Under the pieces are notes generated by a model, which did no database searches, was not told the origin of the DNA, and saw only the letters and a program-made list of their open reading frames with translations. Below are positions 26,644-35,246 of a stretch of 64,000 bases of DNA, in pieces. Source of the DNA: JBDREC01 sp043820105 [NCBI: Pseudomonadota bacterium] (lineage in GTDB: Bacteria; Bdellovibrionota_F; JAHFAK01); contig JBDREC010000102.1 in the NCBI GenBank assembly GCA_043820105.1, positions 15,053-79,052 on the forward strand, given 5' to 3'. Every line of letters begins with the position of its first letter. Position 1 is the stretch's first letter. A program made the position numbers and the translations under genes.

Positions 26644-28332
26644 ATGTCAAAAACCCAAGAACCTGAAAAAATAATATTTTCTATGATCGGTGTTTCACGA
26701 ATGCACCCTCCTCAGAAAAAAGTTTTAAAAGATATTAATTTATCTTTTTTTTATGGAGCTAAAATTGGTATCTTGGGGCTTAATGGTTCAGGAAAATCAA
26801 GTCTGCTTAGAATTATTGCAGGGGAAGATAAAGAGTTTACAGGGGATGTTTCTTTTTCCAAAGAATATTCTATTGGATTTTTGCACCAGGAACCCCACCT
26901 TGATGACAGCAAGACTGTTCTTGAATGTGTCCAGGAAGGCGTGAAGGAAACCATTGACCTGCTCAAGGAGTTTGAGCTTATCAATGCAAGTTTTGAAAAT
27001 GAAATGAGTGCAGATGAAATGGATACTCTTATTGAAAAACAAGCAAAAGTGCAGGAAATGATTGATCATAAAGATGCCTGGGAACTTGATCATCGCCTGG
27101 AGATTGCTATGGATGCGCTTCGTTGTCCTCCTGCTGACCGGATTGTCGCTACCCTCTCAGGTGGAGAGCGCAGACGGGTCGCTCTTTGCAGACTGCTCAT
27201 TGAAGAACCTGACATTCTTTTGCTGGATGAACCGACCAATCACTTAGACGCTGAATCAGTTTTTTGGCTGGAGAGATATCTACAAAAATACGCAGGAACA
27301 GTCATCGCAGTCACTCATGACCGCTATTTCCTTGATAATGTAGCAGGTTGGATTCTTGAACTCGACCGCGGTGAAGGAATTCCCTATAAAGGAAATTATT
27401 CTTCCTGGCTTGAACAAAAAGAACGCAGATTAAACATCGAAGCAAAACAGGATGATAAAAGAAAGAAAACTCTCGCCAGGGAACTGGAATGGGTGCGGCA
27501 ATCTCCCTCTGCCAGGCGGGCAAAAAATAAAGCTCGTATCGCCCAATATCATAATCTACTGGCACAAGACAGAGAACAACTGGAAAAAGATTTGGAAATA
27601 GTTATTCCAGAGGCCCCAAGACTTGGTCAAAAAGTAATTGAAGCCGCGAATATTTCTAAAGCCTTTGGCGATAAACTTTTGTATGAAAACCTCAATTTCA
27701 GGCTTCCTCAAGGAGGAATTGTTGGAATCATTGGTCCAAATGGTGCCGGGAAAACAACTCTTTTTAAAATGATTCTTAAACAGGAAAAGCCGGATTCTGG
27801 GGATTTTGCAATTGGAGATACTGTATCTATAAGTTACGTAGCGCAAGACCGTTTTCCCAAGGATGACAAACGAACAATTTGGGAAGTAATATCCGAAGGT
27901 AATGATATTATCAAAATTGGAAATCGCGAGGTTAATTCCAGAGCCTATGTAGCGCGTTTTAATTTTTCAGGTGGCGATCAACAAAAACCCGTGGATACTC
28001 TATCTGGAGGAGAAAGAAATCGGGTCCATTTAGCTAATGCCCTTAAAAACCCAGGCAATGTCTTGCTTCTGGATGAACCAACCAATGATCTTGATGTTAA
28101 TACTATCCGTTCCCTAGAAGAAGCTCTGCTTACCTTTACAGGCTGCGCCGTAATCATCAGTCATGACCGCTGGTTTTTAGATCGTGTTGCAACACATATT
28201 CTTTCCTTTGAGGGTAACAGCCAAGCTTACTGGTTTGAAGGCGGTTTTTCTGATTATGAAAGTGATAAAGTGAAAAGACTTGGAAAATCAGCGAACCAAC
28301 CGCATCGAATACAGTATAAGAAAATAAATTAA
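26644..28332 (+). CDS. ettA: ABC-F translation factor EttA
   Basis: A 562-residue soluble protein with two ABC ATPase cassettes and no membrane domain. Walker A sites are GLNGSGKSS (first) and GPNGAGKTT (second). Signatures are LSGGERRRV and LSGGERNRV, with Walker B LLLDEPTNHLDAES and LLLDEPTNDLDVNT. The arm between them (EELVNASF-type insertion within cassette 1) and the linker match EttA, which gates the ribosomal E site according to the ATP/ADP ratio. The start FSMIGVSRMHPPQKKVLKDI is the EttA opening. It is a lone rightward gene in an otherwise accessory stretch. Confidence 0.93.
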   Translation: MSKTQEPEKIIFSMIGVSRMHPPQKKVLKDINLSFFYGAKIGILGLNGSGKSSLLRIIAGEDKEFTGDVSFSKEYSIGFLHQEPHLDDSKTVLECVQEGVKETIDLLKEFELINASFENEMSADEMDTLIEKQAKVQEMIDHKDAWELDHRLEIAMDALRCPPADRIVATLSGGERRRVALCRLLIEEPDILLLDEPTNHLDAESVFWLERYLQKYAGTVIAVTHDRYFLDNVAGWILELDRGEGIPYKGNYSSWLEQKERRLNIEAKQDDKRKKTLARELEWVRQSPSARRAKNKARIAQYHNLLAQDREQLEKDLEIVIPEAPRLGQKVIEAANISKAFGDKLLYENLNFRLPQGGIVGIIGPNGAGKTTLFKMILKQEKPDSGDFAIGDTVSISYVAQDRFPKDDKRTIWEVISEGNDIIKIGNREVNSRAYVARFNFSGGDQQKPVDTLSGGERNRVHLANALKNPGNVLLLDEPTNDLDVNTIRSLEEALLTFTGCAVIISHDRWFLDRVATHILSFEGNSQAYWFEGGFSDYESDKVKRLGKSANQPHRIQYKKIN

Positions 28333-28340
28333 ACCTATAT

Positions 28341-28356
28341 TGGTACGAATTTTGCT
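28341..28356 (+). promoter_or_regulatory. Sigma-54-type (-24/-12) promoter, near-consensus
   Basis: TGGTACGAATTTTGCT differs from the TGGCACG-N4-TTGCW consensus at one position and keeps GG-N10-GC exactly (28342-28343 and 28354-28355). It lies between ettA and the beta-helix gene at 28392. Transcription would start about 25 bases before that ATG. Confidence 0.72.
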
Positions 28357-28391
28357 TTAACTTCTTTAGGTATATATCTTTAGGAGGAAAA

Positions 28392-28859
28392 ATGAAAAGC
28401 TTCTTTAGACAATACTTAAAAGATATTACCCTGAAAGATTGTTTGTTTGAGAATCCAACATTGACAGATCTATATTCTGCAGATGATAATCTTAGTTTAC
28501 TTGTAACACGAGCTGATGGATTTACCGTTGAGAATTGTGAATTTATTAGAGACGAGAATCATGTTGGTAAAGGAGTTCATTTCTGGCAAACCCATAACAG
28601 TAAAATCATTAATTCAGTCTTTGATGGATTTTTTTTCACTTTTATAAATATTTATGGTGCGTTAAAAGATAGTGATAGCAACTTTCCAAGAGAATACAGA
28701 ACATTTAACACCCTGATTGAAAATAACCTTATCGAAAACGGGTGTGTTTTATTATCAAACGGAACATTTGGAGAGGGTTTTATGATTTTAAATAATCAAG
28801 CAAAAGATTTTATTTATAATGACACATCTCCAGTTACTGTTAATAATAAAATATTCTAG
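28392..28859 (+). CDS. Beta-helix-like repeat protein
   Basis: 155 residues built of short strand-turn repeats of the right-handed parallel beta-helix kind (DGFTVENCEFIRD, NSKIINSVFDGF, NTLIENNLIENGCVLL, EGFMILNNQAKDF). Such folds occur in polysaccharide lyases and surface adhesins. It is too short for an enzyme of that class and has no signal peptide. It could be a fragment, or a protein exported by another route. The ribosome site AGGAGG (28382-28387) is ideal. The near-consensus sigma-54 promoter just upstream argues that it is expressed as an independent gene. Confidence 0.6.
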   Translation: MKSFFRQYLKDITLKDCLFENPTLTDLYSADDNLSLLVTRADGFTVENCEFIRDENHVGKGVHFWQTHNSKIINSVFDGFFFTFINIYGALKDSDSNFPREYRTFNTLIENNLIENGCVLLSNGTFGEGFMILNNQAKDFIYNDTSPVTVNNKIF

Positions 28860-28991
28860 GCAATAAGCTAAAATGATCCTGAAAAATAAAATAACTTTTA
28901 TTATGTAAAATTACCTGCCTGCTACTTTTCCCTTGCGTATTGCGTCATTTTATTATATGTGATTTTATCAAACGTTATAAAGGTGATAAAA

Positions 28992-30032
28992 ATGGAATAT
29001 ATTAGAATTAGCGTTATATTAAGCATTATATTTGGACTTTTTTCATTCAATCAATTATTCGCGGACCAAGAGTCTTCATCAAGCAATTCTGCAAAAGAAA
29101 TCTCAATTGTCAGGGATTGTGATGAACATATGATTGATCATTTATGGGAAAATTATCTGGGGCACTATTTTTATAATGCAAGAAAACCGTACAAGGTTGC
29201 ATCAAAAGATGTCTTTGAACCCTTCAGATCATCCAAAATTTTACAAAGCATTATTCAAATGGCAGCACAAGACCTTGATAATAAAGGTTATAAAGGCGAT
29301 TTAATAAAAAGAGAGCTTCAACGTCAGTCAGCTTGCTGGACGATTCCAAGTGAAAAAAACACTGTTTTATTTAATTTAACAAAATCCGAAGACATTATCC
29401 TTACTTTGGATTTTGATAAGCATGTATATTCCGGCGGGAAAAAAAATATTCATATCCTTTTTTTTGAAGGAACCTCTTTTTCTAAACAGCATAATATTAC
29501 GGTTGATGTCGGAGAAGGCGAAACGATTTTTCCCATGTTAATTTTAAACCCTGGTAAAAATGAAGTGCATATTAAATCAAACACTGGGTTTTATTCGAAA
29601 CATTTAGGAATCTCAAATGAAACCATCTTTCATTATTCACCAAAAGACGGTCCCTTTTTAACACAAATATATCCTGAAATCTGCGATGAAACAGCCAATT
29701 TCCTTTTGGAAAATCCATTCAAATTTGCAATTTCGGGGGGTAATTTTGTTATGGCAGAAGCCCTTGATAATAACTTAAATGATGAGGTTATATCGCGCTG
29801 GATTGTATCACAATTTTTGGAAAGAAATTTATTTGATATGGATGGAAGAAATATTAAGTTCGGCTCCAAGGATTTTCAGGTGATGTATTTGAATGCTTAT
29901 CTGGTTGGAGTACCGACCCTTAAATCGTGCCTTATTGACAATGAACTCTTAGGAAAAAACACTTGTTGTTATGATTATGAAAACGAGGTCTTCCTTTCTA
30001 ATAAAGAAATGAAAGAATTTACGGGATTTTGA
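28992..30032 (+). CDS. Exported protein, unknown function
   Basis: 346 residues with a signal peptide (MEYIRISVILSIIFGLFSFN, cleavage near residue 25 after LFA). The mature region shows an all-beta stretch in the middle (NTVLFNLTKSEDIILTLDF, NITVDVGEGETIFPMLILN) and a helical C-terminus with a CCYDYEN pair of cysteines. No known domain is recognised. The frame opens at a GTG at 28959, but AAAGGTG is correctly spaced for the ATG at 28992, which also gives a clean signal peptide. No sigma-54 site is seen ahead of this one. Confidence 0.65.
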   Translation: MEYIRISVILSIIFGLFSFNQLFADQESSSSNSAKEISIVRDCDEHMIDHLWENYLGHYFYNARKPYKVASKDVFEPFRSSKILQSIIQMAAQDLDNKGYKGDLIKRELQRQSACWTIPSEKNTVLFNLTKSEDIILTLDFDKHVYSGGKKNIHILFFEGTSFSKQHNITVDVGEGETIFPMLILNPGKNEVHIKSNTGFYSKHLGISNETIFHYSPKDGPFLTQIYPEICDETANFLLENPFKFAISGGNFVMAEALDNNLNDEVISRWIVSQFLERNLFDMDGRNIKFGSKDFQVMYLNAYLVGVPTLKSCLIDNELLGKNTCCYDYENEVFLSNKEMKEFTGF

Positions 30033-30211
30033 ATAATTTTTAAAACATTGCTATTTTAATAATAATAAGATAGCGTCTTTTCATAGGTTTCTATTAAACT
30101 TCACTAAGACTCAGAATTCCATTTTTCTTAATGAAATTTCTAGTTACACATCCAAAGATAGCAATTGTACTTTCACCCAATCAGTCTGGACAAACATAAA
30201 GGAGAACAAGC

Positions 30212-31315
30212 ATGAAAACAACGGCACTCGTGTATAGTGAGAATGAATTTGGAAGAATTGACGGCAAGGTTGCAAATGGCCTTGTCAGGTTTTCTGAACT
30301 CTATAATATTGTTGGCGTTATCGATAGCTCAAAAGTTGGACTTGATGCAGGTGAATATCTTGATGGAATAAAAACAGGGATACCGATTTTTCGTGACCTT
30401 GGTGATGCTATTGCAGCCTTGGGCTATATTCCAGAGTGTTTTATATATGGAATCGCCCCACTTGCTAAGTTTATTGACAAAACCCAAAGAGCAATAATTG
30501 TATCCGCAATTGAAAAAGGTATGAACATTGTAAATGGCTTGCCTGAATTTTTCACTGATGATGATGAGTTTGTGCAAAAAGCACTTGAATATAAAATTAA
30601 TATACATGACGTCAGGAAACCTCCGCTAAGAAAAGACCTGCACTGTTTCTCTGGACGTATTTCAAAAATCAAGACTCCTGTAATAGTTTTAGCTGGCACA
30701 GATTGTGCCGTTGGAAAAAGGACAACAACAGTATGTCTTGTTAATGCTCTGAGAGACAAGGGCTTAAATGCAGTTTTTATAGCAACTGGGCAAACAAGCA
30801 TACTACAAGGAAGCAAATATGGTATTGCACTTGATGTTTTAACTTCGGGTTTTGCCACAGGTGAAGTTGAAAATGCTATAGTTGATGCAGATGAAATAGA
30901 AAATCCAGATATAATTATAGTTGAAGGACAAGGTGCATTAAGTCATCCTGCTTTCACTTCATCAAGTGCGATTTTAAGGGGAGCAATGCCTGCTGCCATA
31001 ATAATGCAACATCCACCAAAAAGAATTAACCATTGTGATTACCCTGATATTCCTATGCCTACTCTAACAAGTGAAATAAAGCTTGTGGAAATATTCTCAA
31101 AATCGAAAGTAATTGCAATAACCTTAAACCATGAAGACATGTCAGACAATGAAATTGAGGAAACTATAGATATATATGAAAAAACCTTTAAACTGCCAAC
31201 CACTGATGTTTTAAAGTTTGGATGCGAAAAGCTTGTTGATAAACTTTATGATATTTTTCCCGAATTATTACATAGAAAGTGTAATTTATATGATGTCCCC
31301 CAGATTAGAAATTGA
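30212..31315 (+). CDS. DUF1611 family P-loop protein (DgcN-like)
   Basis: 367 residues with the two DUF1611 parts: a Rossmann-like N-terminal half (VGVIDSSKVGLDAGEYL, IPIFRDLGDAI) and a C-terminal P-loop half with GTDCAVGKRTTT (about residues 165-176) and IIVEGQGALSHPA. A member of the family, DgcN, has been described as acting on D-glutamate. The biochemical role of most members is uncertain. The gene overlaps the racemase-like gene and is followed by a D,D-dipeptidase, so a D-amino-acid function is likely here. The ribosome site AAAGGAGAACAAGC is strong. Confidence 0.85.
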   Translation: MKTTALVYSENEFGRIDGKVANGLVRFSELYNIVGVIDSSKVGLDAGEYLDGIKTGIPIFRDLGDAIAALGYIPECFIYGIAPLAKFIDKTQRAIIVSAIEKGMNIVNGLPEFFTDDDEFVQKALEYKINIHDVRKPPLRKDLHCFSGRISKIKTPVIVLAGTDCAVGKRTTTVCLVNALRDKGLNAVFIATGQTSILQGSKYGIALDVLTSGFATGEVENAIVDADEIENPDIIIVEGQGALSHPAFTSSSAILRGAMPAAIIMQHPPKRINHCDYPDIPMPTLTSEIKLVEIFSKSKVIAITLNHEDMSDNEIEETIDIYEKTFKLPTTDVLKFGCEKLVDKLYDIFPELLHRKCNLYDVPQIRN

Positions 31316-32348
31316 TCTATTAAAAATTACCCATAATGCAATTAAACTCAAAAGTCTATATGCTTCAAAGGGTGTCGGTATTATGGGAGTCACTAAAGTA
31401 GTCTGTGGAGATCCCAAAATCGCGAAAGCTCTCGTAAAATCTGGAATCAACACGCTTGCTGATTCAAGAATTGAAAACATTCGAAAAATGTCTAGTGCAA
31501 AAATTAAAGCAAGCTTTGTTCTGCTGCGAACACCCCTTCTTAGTCAGGTTGAATCTGTTGTAAAATTTGCAGATATTAGTTTTAACTCAGAACTTTCAGT
31601 AATAAATGAACTTTCAAAAGCAGCCCTAAAGCAAAATATTGTTCACAAAATTATATTAATGATAGAACTAGGTGATTTGAGAGAAGGACTTTTACCTTCA
31701 GACTTAGATAGCACAGTAATAGAGATACTGCAGCTTCCTGGAATTGAGCTAATAGGTATTGGAACAAATCTGGCCTGTCTTTTTGGAATCAAGCCAGATC
31801 AAAATAAGATGAAATATTTGTCAGCTCTTGCAATAGAGCTTGAAAAGAAATTTTCAATAAGCTTATCAATTATATCGGGTGGCAACTCTGCCAATTATAC
31901 CTGGTTCAAAGAAACTTGCGATGCTGGCAAAATTAATAATTTAAGGCTTGGTGAATCAATCTTCCTGGGATGTGAAACATTATATAGAAAACCGATACCT
32001 GGATTATTTACAGATGCATTTACACTGTATGCTGAAGTCATTGAATCAAAAATTAAAGCCTCCGTTCCAAATGGAGAAATTTGTCAGGATGCGTTTGGAA
32101 ATCTTCCAAAAATAAAAGATTCTGGACAAATGAGAAGAACAATTCTTGGACTTGGCTTACAGGATGTTTTGGTTTCTGGACTTTGTCCCAAATTGGAGGT
32201 TGACATAATCGGGATGACAAGTGATCATATTATACTTAATGCTAAACAAACAAACTTAAAAGTTGGGAATGAGGTAGCCTTTGATCTCAACTATGGAGCT
32301 TTACTATCAGCTATGACTTCACCATATATAACGAAAACATATAAGTAA
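31293..32348 (+). CDS. Alanine/ornithine racemase family PLP enzyme
   Basis: 351 residues with the N-terminal alanine-racemase barrel. It opens PRLEIDLLKITHNAIKLKSL and carries the PLP-lysine motif GIMGVTKVVCGDP. IISGGNSANYTWF and NNLRLGESIFLGCETLYRKPI are the phosphate-binding and lid segments found in ornithine-racemase-like proteins. It should interconvert L- and D- forms of an amino acid, but the substrate is not visible from sequence. ATGATG at 31290-31295 lies inside the 3' end of the DUF1611 gene (overlap 23 bases), so the two are coupled. A longer frame from 31218 is a false extension. Confidence 0.82.
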   Translation: MSPRLEIDLLKITHNAIKLKSLYASKGVGIMGVTKVVCGDPKIAKALVKSGINTLADSRIENIRKMSSAKIKASFVLLRTPLLSQVESVVKFADISFNSELSVINELSKAALKQNIVHKIILMIELGDLREGLLPSDLDSTVIEILQLPGIELIGIGTNLACLFGIKPDQNKMKYLSALAIELEKKFSISLSIISGGNSANYTWFKETCDAGKINNLRLGESIFLGCETLYRKPIPGLFTDAFTLYAEVIESKIKASVPNGEICQDAFGNLPKIKDSGQMRRTILGLGLQDVLVSGLCPKLEVDIIGMTSDHIILNAKQTNLKVGNEVAFDLNYGALLSAMTSPYITKTYK

Positions 32349-32352
32349 TTTT

Positions 32353-33033
32353 ATGCCTGATTTAAAATATTTTGAAACCGTTGACGAAAAAGAACGAATT
32401 CAACATGAACTTGTTGAAACTATTCCAATTAAAGATAATAATTCCCCATTAATAAGCTTAAAAGATTCTGGATTTAATTTAATATTTGAACCATCTATCA
32501 AAAAAGATTATAGATATTTGGTAAGAAAAGATATTGTTGAAAAAATTGGTCGAATAAGCCAAATTCTAAACAATCAAGAAAAGGTATTAATAATTCGATC
32601 TGTTTGGAGATCCTTTCACCACCAAAGACTTTTATGGAATGATCATTTTAATATCATTAAGAAAAATTATCCCAACAAACCTATTAAAGAAGTCAGAGAA
32701 ATTGCCTCAAACTTCGTTGCTTCAAGAAAGAAATCAATGCATTCAACAGGAGGTGCAGTGGATGCACTTATCTTTGACTCAAAAACAAATCGCATTATGG
32801 ATTTTGGAACTAATGATGGATATAAAATAACTCTTGATGAAAGGTGCTACCCTTATCATCCAGATATAACATCTGAAGCTAGAGAAAATAGAGACTTATT
32901 AATAAGTCTTTTTGAAAAGGAAGACTTTGTGGTTGATTTAAAGGAATATTGGCATTTTGATTATGGTAATGTTATCTGGGCAATAGAAAAAAGCAAAGAA
33001 TATGCAATATATGGGATTATCAAAACTTACTAA
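32353..33033 (+). CDS. D-Ala-D-Ala dipeptidase (VanX/DdpX-like, M15D)
   Basis: 226 residues. The M15 zinc-peptidase motifs are present: SMHSTGGAVDALIFD (the S-x-H-x(2)-G-x-A-x-D zinc motif) and EYWHFDYGN (catalytic Glu and third zinc His). VLIIRSVWRSFHHQRLLW is the helix and arginine region of VanX-type enzymes. Family members hydrolyse D-Ala-D-Ala or related D,D-dipeptides in the cytoplasm or periplasm. No signal peptide is visible, so it is probably cytoplasmic. It begins four bases after the racemase stop and closes a three-gene D-amino-acid operon. Confidence 0.82.
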   Translation: MPDLKYFETVDEKERIQHELVETIPIKDNNSPLISLKDSGFNLIFEPSIKKDYRYLVRKDIVEKIGRISQILNNQEKVLIIRSVWRSFHHQRLLWNDHFNIIKKNYPNKPIKEVREIASNFVASRKKSMHSTGGAVDALIFDSKTNRIMDFGTNDGYKITLDERCYPYHPDITSEARENRDLLISLFEKEDFVVDLKEYWHFDYGNVIWAIEKSKEYAIYGIIKTY

Positions 33034-33142
33034 AACCCATTTCAGCTTTAAAGATGTATAGAAACCGTTCATTTTAACTTAAAAATTATTAATAAAAACC
33101 ATATGTTATTGAATTTATTACTGTTTTTACCAAAAGCCCTTA

Positions 33143-33158
33143 TGGTACATTATGTGCA
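33143..33158 (+). promoter_or_regulatory. Possible sigma-54-type promoter
   Basis: TGGTACATTATGTGCA keeps GG-N10-GC (33144-33145 and 33156-33157), but the -12 box is GTGC rather than TTGC, so it is weaker than the others. It would make a leader of about 145 bases for the secreted zinc peptidase at 33315. Confidence 0.42.
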
Positions 33159-33274
33159 ACTATATCTCACGAGGTTGTTGTGGTGGCTATGGCTACTGTT
33201 TAAATAAGGAGGGGACAAGCCCCTCCACTACAAAAGAACATAAAAATAAAACAACTCGTATGAGAGGTTTTTAA
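33152..33274 (+). other. Doubtful 40-codon Cys/Gly-rich open frame with a hairpin
   Basis: The frame reads MCNYISRGCCGGYGYCLNKE and runs on to TTRMRGF, then TAA at 33272-33274. The GCCGGYGYC cluster would suit a small metal-binding or modified peptide. It has no ribosome site, and its ATG falls inside the predicted sigma-54 promoter, so both cannot be right. Within it is a 7-pair hairpin, GGAGGGG-ACAAG-CCCCTCC (33208-33226), not followed by T and so not a terminator. It may be a leader structure. Confidence 0.22.
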
Positions 33275-33314
33275 ATTTTTTTTTTAAATGGCAAAAAATA
33301 AGGGTATTAAGGCA

Positions 33315-35069
33315 ATGACAAAAAAAAGTACAATAATATTAAGCATTCTATACATTATTATCTTTTTTTCTATTCATGCCTTACAGGCAGATCAATCAAA
33401 AGTAAAAATATCAAAAGAAATGATTTTAAATTATTTAATGATAAGACATCCTATTTTATTACCTTTATTCTCAGCATCAGGATGTGCAAGTTATTGCTCT
33501 GTCCCTGAAATCTATATTGAAAGCAATAAAATATCTAATGATGTAATAAACAGAATTGAGGCCTATCTTTATGAAATGATATCAATATATCCTGAATTTA
33601 CCTGCAATGTGAATAATATAAGAATTGTACTTGAGAGCAAGATAAACGATGAGTGTGATACAACAGATGAAATTAAGGAAAAGTTTGGAGGGGCAGCGGG
33701 TTGCTTTCAACGCGGGCTTAAACAAGATATCATTTTGAGTGACGACATCCTTGTGCTTAATGGAATCAGCACAGAACTTTATCCTGATTTAGACAATTCT
33801 ACGAAACATGTTATTTTGCATGAATTTGTTCATTCAAGGCAACATACAATTGGTGAAGGAAATGATGATTTTGGCTATGATAATTTTTTAAAGCAATTTG
33901 AGGATGATTCAAGGTATGGAAATGAATATTCAGAAGCAAATGAAGCCAGTTTTATTAATTCCTATGCCATTTATAAACCAATCGAGGATCATGCAGAACT
34001 TATAAGTTATGGTTTTCATTTGCCTATTGAGTTTCAGTATTCCACAAATGCAAGCTTTCAAAAAAAACTTTCTTTTGTCGAAAAACAATGGCAAAAACGG
34101 GACTTCGAAATAAATCCTGTTAGCACAAAAAATTATAGCATTTCAGCAAGTGAGCCCAGTTTTTCTTCTAAAAACAACAATATTACTGTGTATAATGGTG
34201 AGCCGGTTGAAGTTAGAATTGAAGCACATGGCTTTGATAACAGAACTCTTTCAATTAGAAATCTATCAAACTCGGCAATAACAGAAATTGAATTTCAATC
34301 CAGCTCCCATCCTGACAATGATGATTTCTTTTTCACCGATAAATATCTTATTTTTTCAGGCTTTTATCATCCAACAGAAGGGCTCGGCGTAGATTGCTTT
34401 GTAATGCTTGATTTAGCAACAAAAGAAAGTGAAATCATAGCAATTCCTCAAGAAATCAGTGCCTATTTTGAAAATAATCTTACTGTAGTAAATAATTATT
34501 ATTTCCTTTATTTTCTGCCTGGAAATTTGGGGGTTATCTCTGGCACTCCAAAGGGATATGTATTAAATCTTATAACAAAAGAAATTTCGTCATTTTCACT
34601 ATTCGGTGAGCATTTAGACTTCACACATAATGAGGATCATTTCTTAAAATATAGTCATTGTGAATGGGATAATCCCTACATTGGTATTTATAGTCAAAAT
34701 AGTGCAAAAGTTTTTATTTTTGACCTGCAAAGACAAAAAATCATTGACTACGTGAACACACCTGGAATTGTCACAAACCACTTAGTAGTAAATAAAAATA
34801 AAGAAGTGTTCATGATGGATATTTTTGAAGATCCTGAAACAAAGGCCTTTGATTATTTAATGTTGCACGGTGATGCTGAAAATGGATTAAAATTTATCAA
34901 TAAAAACCTTCCAGGATATGGTGATTTTAAAGACCATATCAAATACAACAGAGATCCAAAAAAAATAATAAGTGCCGCGAATAACTTTACAGTTTATTTT
35001 GACAACCTTATTTTTGAGGACCCTTTTGCAGAAGATGGTGGAAGAGTTTTGGAAATAAAACTTAATTAA
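33315..35069 (+). CDS. Secreted zinc metallopeptidase-like protein with a C-terminal beta domain
   Basis: 584 residues with a signal peptide (MTKKSTIILSILYIIIFFSI, cleavage near HALQA). A zinc-protease core shows HEFVHSRQH (H169, E170, H173) and a downstream EDHAELISYG segment with E228, the layout of a gluzincin-like third ligand. From about residue 285 the chain is beta-rich with repeated strand motifs (FTDKYLIFSGFYHP, CFVMLDLATKESEII, YYFLYFLPGN, GYVLNLITKEISSF, KVFIFDLQRQKIIDYV), suggesting a beta-propeller. An ATG at 33288 lacks a ribosome site, while AAGGG/AAGG precede 33315. It is probably an envelope or secreted protease. The substrate is unknown. Confidence 0.7.
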   Translation: MTKKSTIILSILYIIIFFSIHALQADQSKVKISKEMILNYLMIRHPILLPLFSASGCASYCSVPEIYIESNKISNDVINRIEAYLYEMISIYPEFTCNVNNIRIVLESKINDECDTTDEIKEKFGGAAGCFQRGLKQDIILSDDILVLNGISTELYPDLDNSTKHVILHEFVHSRQHTIGEGNDDFGYDNFLKQFEDDSRYGNEYSEANEASFINSYAIYKPIEDHAELISYGFHLPIEFQYSTNASFQKKLSFVEKQWQKRDFEINPVSTKNYSISASEPSFSSKNNNITVYNGEPVEVRIEAHGFDNRTLSIRNLSNSAITEIEFQSSSHPDNDDFFFTDKYLIFSGFYHPTEGLGVDCFVMLDLATKESEIIAIPQEISAYFENNLTVVNNYYFLYFLPGNLGVISGTPKGYVLNLITKEISSFSLFGEHLDFTHNEDHFLKYSHCEWDNPYIGIYSQNSAKVFIFDLQRQKIIDYVNTPGIVTNHLVVNKNKEVFMMDIFEDPETKAFDYLMLHGDAENGLKFINKNLPGYGDFKDHIKYNRDPKKIISAANNFTVYFDNLIFEDPFAEDGGRVLEIKLN

Positions 35070-35246
35070 CTTTTTTATTTGGCATACTTAATTAACTATA
35101 AGTAATTCTCATTTACACTACATCAAACGTAATGTAATGCAATCATCAATTTTTTCAAGCACTTATACATTTATTAGTTGCTTTTTAGATTTTTTGTGGT
35201 CATAAAAGTATTTCATTTCCTTAAAAATTTCATTTCGGATATGTTT

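Noticed and set aside
26420-26650. 76-codon leftward open frame between the GHKL gene and ettA
   Set aside because: Lies over the ettA start region, no ribosome site, AT-rich low-information sequence.
33208-33226. Hairpin GGAGGGG-ACAAG-CCCCTCC as terminator of the D-amino-acid operon
   Set aside because: No T tract follows (ACTACAAAAG), so rho-independent termination is unlikely.
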